DNA of 64,000 bases from contig NC_061790.1 of NCBI RefSeq assembly GCF_022458985.1, positions 20,874,397-20,938,396 of the forward strand, in the 5' to 3' direction. The notes under the pieces were generated by a model that saw only the letters and a list, made by a program, of their open reading frames with translations, searched no databases and had not been told where the DNA came from. This document shows, in pieces, positions 38,001-47,000 of the stretch (position 1 is its first letter; each line of letters starts with the position of its first letter). Source of the stretch: Mugil cephalus (Eukaryota; Chordata; Actinopteri; Mugiliformes; Mugilidae). The position numbers and the translations under genes were made by a program.

Positions 38001-41000
38001 TCTCTCATTCACATTTCTCCTTCTCCTGGCTTCTTTGTCTCGATTCCCTGTGTTTTTAAAGAACTGTCTGATGTCCATGACACCAGCCAGGCTGTCCGTT
38101 GACAGCGCATCTGTATCTACGATCCGCCGCAGTGTTTGTAGACTATTTAAATTTCGCGCGGTATGTTTCGCCCGTTCCATTCAGAATCTACTGTCACAGG
38201 AGCTGTCAACTACTCCTAGATGCGTCAGTCATAGCGCAGGGGTTCGGATATTATTCTGTGATCATAAACTGTCTGTGATGAAAAATAGACTCATTCGTGA
38301 AATTTCATCTGGAATTTTACAGGGGGGCGCAGCACATGTTTACCAGGGCACATGCCCCGATAAAAAGTGTCTGGCGACACGCATGGAACCATCCCATTGC
38401 TCAGAATCAATAGAACCCAAACTTTAAATGTTGAAAAGTATAGCTGACTCAAAGTAACATTTTATGAAAATGTCTAGGGGAGGGACAATTCCATTTGTAA
38501 AGATTCATTTCATACAATTAGAAGCTTGTCTGGTTACCAGACAAATACCAGACTGCACTGCAACAGCTGAACTGGCATCAGATAGGTATGTCAATCAGCT
38601 CCTCCTCCCAACTTATATAGTGTATAGTGTAAAGGGAAATACTAATGGAATTATATTATATCCATTGTTTATTATTTAAATGGCTTTATTTAAATCCTCA
38701 TTTAACTTCTGCAAAAAAATTTCCTCTTGAGGAGTAGCCCGAACCCATAACATAATGATATATTTATATATATAAAAACAAAAACAAACAAAAAAAAACA
38801 AAAAAAAAAACAAAGATGGACATTTCACATATGACTGTTATTTATGGAACCTTCTCCCTGGCTCTGTCATTGGATAACCCTAACCACCCTCTCCACCAGA
38901 TGATAAACTGACAACGGCCAAAACTGACAACGGAGCTCCTTCTCCAAGAGAATCAGACAACTCCTGCCTCAATCCATACGCCTGTTTAATTCCTCATCTG
39001 TATGTGACAGATAACATTTTGGGCATTTTTTCTTTTCCTTTTTATTCTCAGTATGAAATTTCAACTTTACTGCCTTTGTACTATCAAGCACATACAGCAC
39101 CTTAAGTGCATGTAAACACGTTACTCCGATTAAAATTGGAGTTCTCATTATTTGATTGAGACACCCAGTCACTCGTGTGACCCCGGAAACAAAAACGTCC
39201 AAGAAAGCCAGTCGTAGAAGAAGAGAAACGGAGCCGTTAGAAGAACCGTTTCTGAGGGATAGCGCGGATCTTACCTGCACCAGAAGTAGCGCGAACATTA
39301 GGTACGAGATTAAAAAATGTACTATTATCCCTATGGTTGTTGTTTGAAATGCCGGTCTGCCGCATGAACGACTCTTGTTTATGATACGACGTAATAGGTC
39401 AACCGGAAATCGGGCCGTATTAACGTAGTATTATCACACTGAAAAGACACGTATCGCCACCTAGTGTCGAAAAGGAGAACAGTTATTCAATTTTCTCCCG
39501 CTGCATGTAAACTGGGACAAGGTTTGTAGTCAGAAAGTCGAATTTTGAGCATACCTCGATTAAGTTCTGCATGTTAACGCACTGATATTTTCTCTGCGAC
39601 GTTCTCCATCTGCCTGCCTCCTGTTCATGTGCTACTGGGTGCTGTGTGTTATGTGCTTGTAACCCCTCCGCTCCCGCACTCAGGGTGGACACACAGACAC
39701 CATCATATGTCTTGACCAATTACGTTCAACAGAAAAAAAAAGACGAGAAAAACAACCAATTGTACTTAATGATGTAACCGGCTCCTGTTGCACTTAAAAA
39801 AGACGACTCTTAGAGGCAGCTTGCTTGCGACCGATACATCATAAGTAAATCAGAACGGAGGAGAAGCGGAGATATACAACAATGAAAAAGAAGAAATGAA
39901 ATATTTCGCTTACATTACATCAGTAACATCATTAATTATTAAAAGAACACGGTCTAGACGTGTTGTATAGTAAAAGTGACCTTAAACTACTTTTTTTGTG
40001 TGATACAAATTCAGTTAACTTCACTTTCTGGGGGAGTAAGGATCCCACTGAGGGGGCAGGGCACCCCATAATATAATGTAGGGGAAACACTGGATGCTAA
40101 CATTTACTTTTTTGGACAGTGGAATTTGATAGCGAACAATGACTTTTTGATATTCAATAGGATCCGAGCATTTTGGTCAGTGCTAGAAATGTATCGAAGT
40201 TCGGTACCCAGCCCTACTCAACCCCTTACCATAGAAAAATGGTTAGAAAATATAATAGAGATTTAGATTGAGACTCTGTTTAGAGTGACAGGAAACCTCT
40301 TTGTTAATAAACGGAAGAAACGGATGATATTCACATAGCTGACAGATATTTCTGGCCTCTTCTAGCTCATTTTGACATTACCTAGAAACTGACTGACACT
40401 AGGGGTGATAAACATGCTCCATTATTGCCCCCGCTCAATGATTTCATCAGATGAGTACATGAGAGGTATTTTCAAATGTGAGCAGTAGTGAGTAGTGTCA
40501 ACTGTCAACCAAAAACAAGTCATCAATGCAATTAATGTTACAAAAAAAGCTCAACCTGAAAATGTACACCAAAAAAAAAGGCCAGCCAATGCAAATTATT
40601 ATTACGGCCTCACAAGGGGACCATGGACCTTTGTTTTTTGTCTATACTTACTACTCCAAGAAGGTTGCCAAGTCTCTGGATGATGGCCAGAGATACTCAG
40701 ACAAATTTTCTTTCCAACTTCAAATCTTCCATTGGGCTAAAAGGAAATGAAATAAATTTTTAAAAAAACAAACAAACAAAAAAACATACATTTGAGTGTG
40801 CAACAACATGCTGGTAACTATTGTGCAAAGGAAAGTTTTCCAACAATGAAAATGAAACAAAGAGTTCGACACAAATAAAAGTGACTGTCACAAGTATACT
40901 AAATTTTATTAGACTGTTATTAGTGCATATACAGTGTCACTTAAATGTATTAGCACCCATGAGAATGTTTTACATTTCTGCAAAGAAATGTCTCAACACA

Positions 41001-44000
41001 TCAGCAGATTTTCACACAAGAAAAGTGCCCACTGATACATATATAAAGTCTAAATTCTATGGCTAGTGTGTGCGCAAGTATTCCGTTGCTAGGTATGGCA
41101 CACTTCTTAGTTGGAAGAGGCGGAGTTCAGCACGGAAAGATGGTCATGGATGGACAAGTGCTCTTAAGTATGCAACAAGGAAAAGGTAACCAGGTAATCA
41201 TGACATATAGAGCAAAGGACCATCCTTCCATCACAACAACAATGGCAGTGGAAGAGGGTTCAAGTTGGTCAGAGGAAGGGGCTGACTGTTTTCATACTCC
41301 GGAGTGAACCGGAGGTCACAGTTCGATGAAGCTAAGAGGACCACATCATCCGCAAAAGGCGGATGAGGTCCTCTGAGCACCGAACTCAACAGCCTCCACC
41401 ACCGCTGCTCCTGGAGACCCACAGACCAACCATGCCATGTAGGCCTCCTTTTTCAGCCTGACAGCTCCCTTCACCTCTGGTGTCCACCAGCAAGTTCGGG
41501 GGTTACCACCACAACCAGCACCAGCGACCTTGAGGCCACAACTCACAACAGCCATCTCGACAATGGTGGAGCGGCACAGCCCATTCAGACTCAATGTCCC
41601 CCACCACCCCCGGGACACGGTTGAAGCTCTGTCGGAGGTAGGAGTCAAAGATCATCTTGACAGGTTCTTCCGCCAGGCGTTCCCAGCAGACCCTCACTAT
41701 TCGTTTGGGCCTACCAGGTTTGCGCGGCATCATCCCTTGTCATCTCATCCAACTCACCACCAGGTGGTGATCAGTTGACAGCTCTGCTCCTCAAGTGTCC
41801 AGAACCTATGGTCACAAGTCAGATGATCTGACCACAAAGTCAATCACCTATGAGGCTAGGCTGTCATGGTGCCAAGAGCACCGATGAACAACCTTATGTT
41901 TGAACATGGTGTTAGTTATAGACGGACTGCGACTTGCACATAAGTCCAATAACTGAACACCACTCGGGTTCAGATCAGGCAGGCTGTTCCTCCCAATCAC
42001 GCCCTTGCAAGTCACGCTGTCATTGGCCACGTATGCGTTGAAGTCCCCCAAAAGGACAATGGAGTCTCCAGTCAGGACACAGTCCACAGACCTAGGGCCT
42101 CCAAAAAAGGCAGGTACTCTGAACTGCTGTTCGGCGCTTAAGCGCAAACTACAGTCAGGATCGGTTCCCCAACCCGAAAGCGCAGTGAAGCAACTCTTTC
42201 GTCTATATGGGAGAACCCCAACATACAGGCAGAGAGTCTTGGGGCAAGCAAAAAGCTCACCCTGGCCCTCCACCTCTCACCTGCAGCAAATCCAGTAAAG
42301 AAGAGAGTCCAACCCCTCTCAATGACTTGGGTTCCAGAGCCGACACTATGTATCAAGGTGAGGCCGACTTTATTTATAAAAAGTTCTGTAGCGTTCACTG
42401 TGGTAGTGGAGCTGAATCAATCTGCATGAGAAAGAGCTCCTTTGCCCCTCTAAGGTTTGGTGTAGTTGATTGCATGGATTGTCCATAATGGAAAGCGGTT
42501 TATCCAGTGTCCCCCTGTCCCTCACTGAGAGAAATGTCTCCAACTACCTACCAATCACAGATCCAGCTTTTAAGATTAATTTGTTGATACTAATGGCTTT
42601 TTTGCTGGTACTAATCCCCCAACAAACCACAGCCATGTACAGGGCACTCACTACAACAGATCGGCAGAAGGACTCTAGTAACTCACTACGCACATTGAAA
42701 GACCTGAGCTTATACATATACATATATATACATATACATATATATGAGCTCAATCCCAACAGCTTTCGGACACTACGCCTATCATCATTTGACAAGCAGT
42801 TAATGATATCTGCTGTTGCATCAATATGTGTCAGACTGCCGTGGCTCCACTGGTTATCCCATTATAATTTACACATTACTAAAACGAGATGATTTTGTAA
42901 ACAAACATGTGATGCTCATGAAATAAAAAATAAAATTATGTTTTAAAAAAAGTGTCATATTTATGCAATGAAACTTCAAAGTAGTGTCTCACTAGCAGAC
43001 ACTGACAGCGGCGTCGCTAGAGACACAATGCATGATGGGATATCCACTACCTGATGAATGACCACCAAACTGTCACTACTTTTCGCAATGATTTATGGGA
43101 AGCTATGAGTGCATAGAATTTGATAAACTTGGAAACTTGGAATTTGAAAAGGTTTCTGACACCACTACCAAATGGCATAACCCCTCTATAGGGGTATAGA
43201 TGTGGTCCTCCAGCAGTTGGATAAACTGCAGAAATGCAGACGAACCAACAGCTTGGAAGATAAACCAAGATCTGGGGGTCCAAGGGTTTCTTCAGCAAAA
43301 AATGACCACATCCTGATCCGCATGTGCAGGGAAAACTGTTGAATGACATCACAGGTGCTCCAACAGTAGTGGTCAAACCAAACAAGGTGTCCAGTGTTAC
43401 ACCCGCACTGCAAGTGGTCGACTTTTAGATCATGGTATAAGGTTCTACAAGGCTATCAAGAAGCCCCTCATGAATGAGAGACAGAAGTTAGCCTTTGGGC
43501 CCAAGCACACAAGAGCTGGACAGTCAAGAATCAGAAGAAGATTCTGTGGTCAGATGAATCCAGTTTCCAGCTTTATCTTCCTCCGCTAATGTGAAGGTAC
43601 ACACAAGGCCAGGCGCAGCATTATCTCCAGCATGTACAGTACCTACTGTGGAAGCAGCATCACGGTTTGGGGATGCATGAGTGCTGCTGGTAATGGTCAT
43701 CTCACTGTCCGTGGTGGTACACTGAACTGCCAAATATTGTGCCATACTTGAAATCCACATGCTCCCTTCTACTCCCTGTTCCGTCTAGGTCAAAACTGGA
43801 TGTTACATATGATATGTTTCTGTACGGTGTTTCAAATGCATGCTCCATGTGCCCCCTTTTAACTTTGAGCACCTGTCCCTCCAAAGGTCTCTGCAGGGCT
43901 CTGCTCAAGTGATTTTGTACGGAGTTCTCACCGTCTACTGTCAAGACTTGTCAGGAATGCTGAAGTTTGGAATCATTTCTACGCAGAAATGTCATTCTAA

Positions 44001-47000
44001 GGGGTGCAAATACTTTTAAGCAGCACTGTATGTTGCATAGTGGGATTAGATCAAACCTCATTTCACATCTCTGTATGTTTTCATTAACATGTTACAGAAG
44101 TGACAATGAACACAACTTGAATCTTTAACCTTTTGATGCATCTAGAACTAGCTGAGGGTTAAATGACATTTTCCACTTTTTTATTATTGATTTGGTGCCT
44201 TCTGTTCATTGCTAGTTTTTAAGTAACTGCATGTAATATAGTGTAAAGTGTTCATCTGAATCTTACTGTAAGAAGGATGATGCTGGGTGGCTTCATAGGG
44301 TACTCTGGGGGAAGTACAATCCTGCCATGGTAAATACCACCATCAAAATCAGAATCTGGAGGCCCACGTACAGAAAAATGCCATTCAAAAAGGTTATCCT
44401 GCAAAAACAGGGACATGTCACATTGAGCAAATACTGTATATGTTCTTGTGACAATACTGGTAATAGAGTGTTACCCCAACAGCTGTTTGTTGTACTAATA
44501 GTAAACAATTAATTTAAGTGTGCACTATTCTGCTATGAAAATAAAAATACTTTGAGTGTTGCGGGTCACATGCTGGGTAAATGACTTGGAGTATTTGACA
44601 TTTTTACATGATTTAAAATACCCTTTAATCACAATGAGAGTGGTGCAACAGGAAGTGATGGGAGTGGATTTTGCGCCAGCTGTAAGGTGATGTACAATGT
44701 TGGACAAAATGTACTGACTATAACTGCAAAGGACAACTGTGCCCACATGTATGGCAAGTACAACGAAGCAGAGCGGTTAACTCCAACAGATGTTTTCTAA
44801 AGGACAAATTATAAAATGTGCACTTCTCATTTATCTTATGCTATAATTCAGACTGAGTTGCTTGAAGGCTTGAAGACGTTTCATATTTTGATAACTGTTT
44901 GATGACATTGTGTTCCTGCATCTAAGTACAATGGTATTAGTACAATGAATGAAGTATAAAACAAATAAAACCATAATTTTCATTTTTTTGGTTTTTCCAC
45001 TATGACTTTCTCAAAGCTCTCCAGGATGGAGGAGGTGCTAAAGTAATATATTACAAATACAAAAAGCACATAAGCATTGTTGTATCCTGTGGTGAACTTA
45101 CTTCCAATGGTTGTGCATGGTAGTGCTCTGTGGGATCTCTCAATTCAGCAGCCTCTTTCATAAGCCTCTTTACCGCTTTCATTTGACAAAAACAACATAA
45201 AAAATAAAAATTATATTAATTATCAATATCAGTTCATTGTTTCATGCTTTTTTTTATTTGTGTTTTCAAAATAAAATTTGGTTAAATGATTTTAGTTTGT
45301 GTGTCAGTACTTTTTGATCATTTTGAACACATTTCAACAATACCATAATAATAATGATATCTGTGATAATTTTGGTCACGATAATCGTGATATGAAATTT
45401 TCATATCATTACATCTCTATTAGCATCATCCACTCCCCTGCCAGTCATGCATGAAAACTGGAGTGGATCCATCAGAGGATCAACAATTCTGGTGATGTAG
45501 CTTTTCTCGTGTGTCCCTAGGTCAGGGGTCTGAAACCTTTATTATCAAAAGAGCCATTTTTCCCCTCTTCCACCAAAAAAAAAAAAATGTTGTCCACTGT
45601 GGCGTGGCTTGCCGCTCACCTTCTCTTTGTTTGGGAGCATCCATGATTTACACGGAGTGTGCTTGTTTAATTTTCCAACATTCCCACTGTGATTATCATG
45701 CCCCTACTGTTTGTTATGCCACACTCTTGCTGTTGGATTGTTAGGAAGCAGACAGTCCTCCAGAAGACCCGTACTTTGATGTTCCCCTAATACAGTGCTT
45801 CTCAAACTTTATTGGTCATTCCCCACTTTGAACAAGAGGGAATTTTCAAGCCTCACCTGCCGCAGTCGCCCCAACAAAAATCCTTACAAATTACACATTT
45901 TTAAATTCACTGAACTAACACAAAGTAATGTTATACTTTTTAACAAATCAAAAATCAGTTATACCAAATAACACAAAAAAATAAAAGTGCAGTTGTGCCA
46001 AAAGTAAAAGTACAGTAGTCAAAAGTACAGAAAATGAATGTGTGTACTTGTGTTCGAATGGGTGGATGTGTCTGTGACTGTAAAACCGCTTTGAGTACCA
46101 ATAGGTAGAAAAGCGCTTTGTAGAAGCAAGACCATTTACCACTATAAGGTTAACACTAAGGCAATGCAAAAGTGGATGTGACTCCACAAACTTTCCGAAT
46201 CAAGCTGTTGCTTTATGAATAAAAGTGTAAGAACAATAGCAACTACTGCTGATTAGATGAGAGATCAGTCACGGGATTATTTTTAAAGGATTTAGATTAT
46301 CTAGAGCCACACTCCATTTCAGTAAGTGGCAGTAATGCATCTGAAAGTTGTTTGCCAACCACCATTCAAAAGAATAAGAAGAACAGGATGTTTTCATCGA
46401 TCTAAGCATGTCACACGTCTATAAAAGGTCCGTTCCAATTAAAAGTAGTGGAGCATGTAAACATTAGATTGGAATACATCACTTCACGTGTGAACAGCTC
46501 ACCTGAAACTTTCAGTTGGAATGAGAAAAAAAGTCTCCATGTAAACACAGCTACTGTTTTAGTCATTTGCAATAAAGCAACACAAAACAACAAAGCAAAT
46601 CCACTTGTGAAACACAGGTGATCAAGTGAAGGGGGACAAAAAACTATTGCAGCCACAGGAGCCACAATATGGGCAATACATAACCTGGAAAGATGAACCA
46701 TGTGAATGGTAAGTGGGAGTCATATAGACGTTTTTCATTGCAGACATTTTGTCTTCTCATTAAAGGTCCCATATTATAAATATTTTCAACAATTTCATAT
46801 AGCTGTCAGAGGTCCAACATCATTGTTTTCAAAGTGTCTCATCTCATCCCATTTTCTACTACCACTTATCCTAACTAGGGTTGAGGGGGGTGCTGTTTGA
46901 ACCAGAATCTGACCCAGAAGGAGAGGTTCCTGAAGAAGTTCAGACTCTGCGGCCGCAGCAGGATGTTTCTGGATGGGTAGTTAAAAATATTGTATGTCTA

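Noticed and set aside
35021-44267. Apparent absence of the UBE2J1 exon carrying the catalytic cysteine
   Set aside because: A second minus-strand scan found it at 40652-40736 with correct splice sites, phases and Cys91; plus-strand frames over it are shadows.
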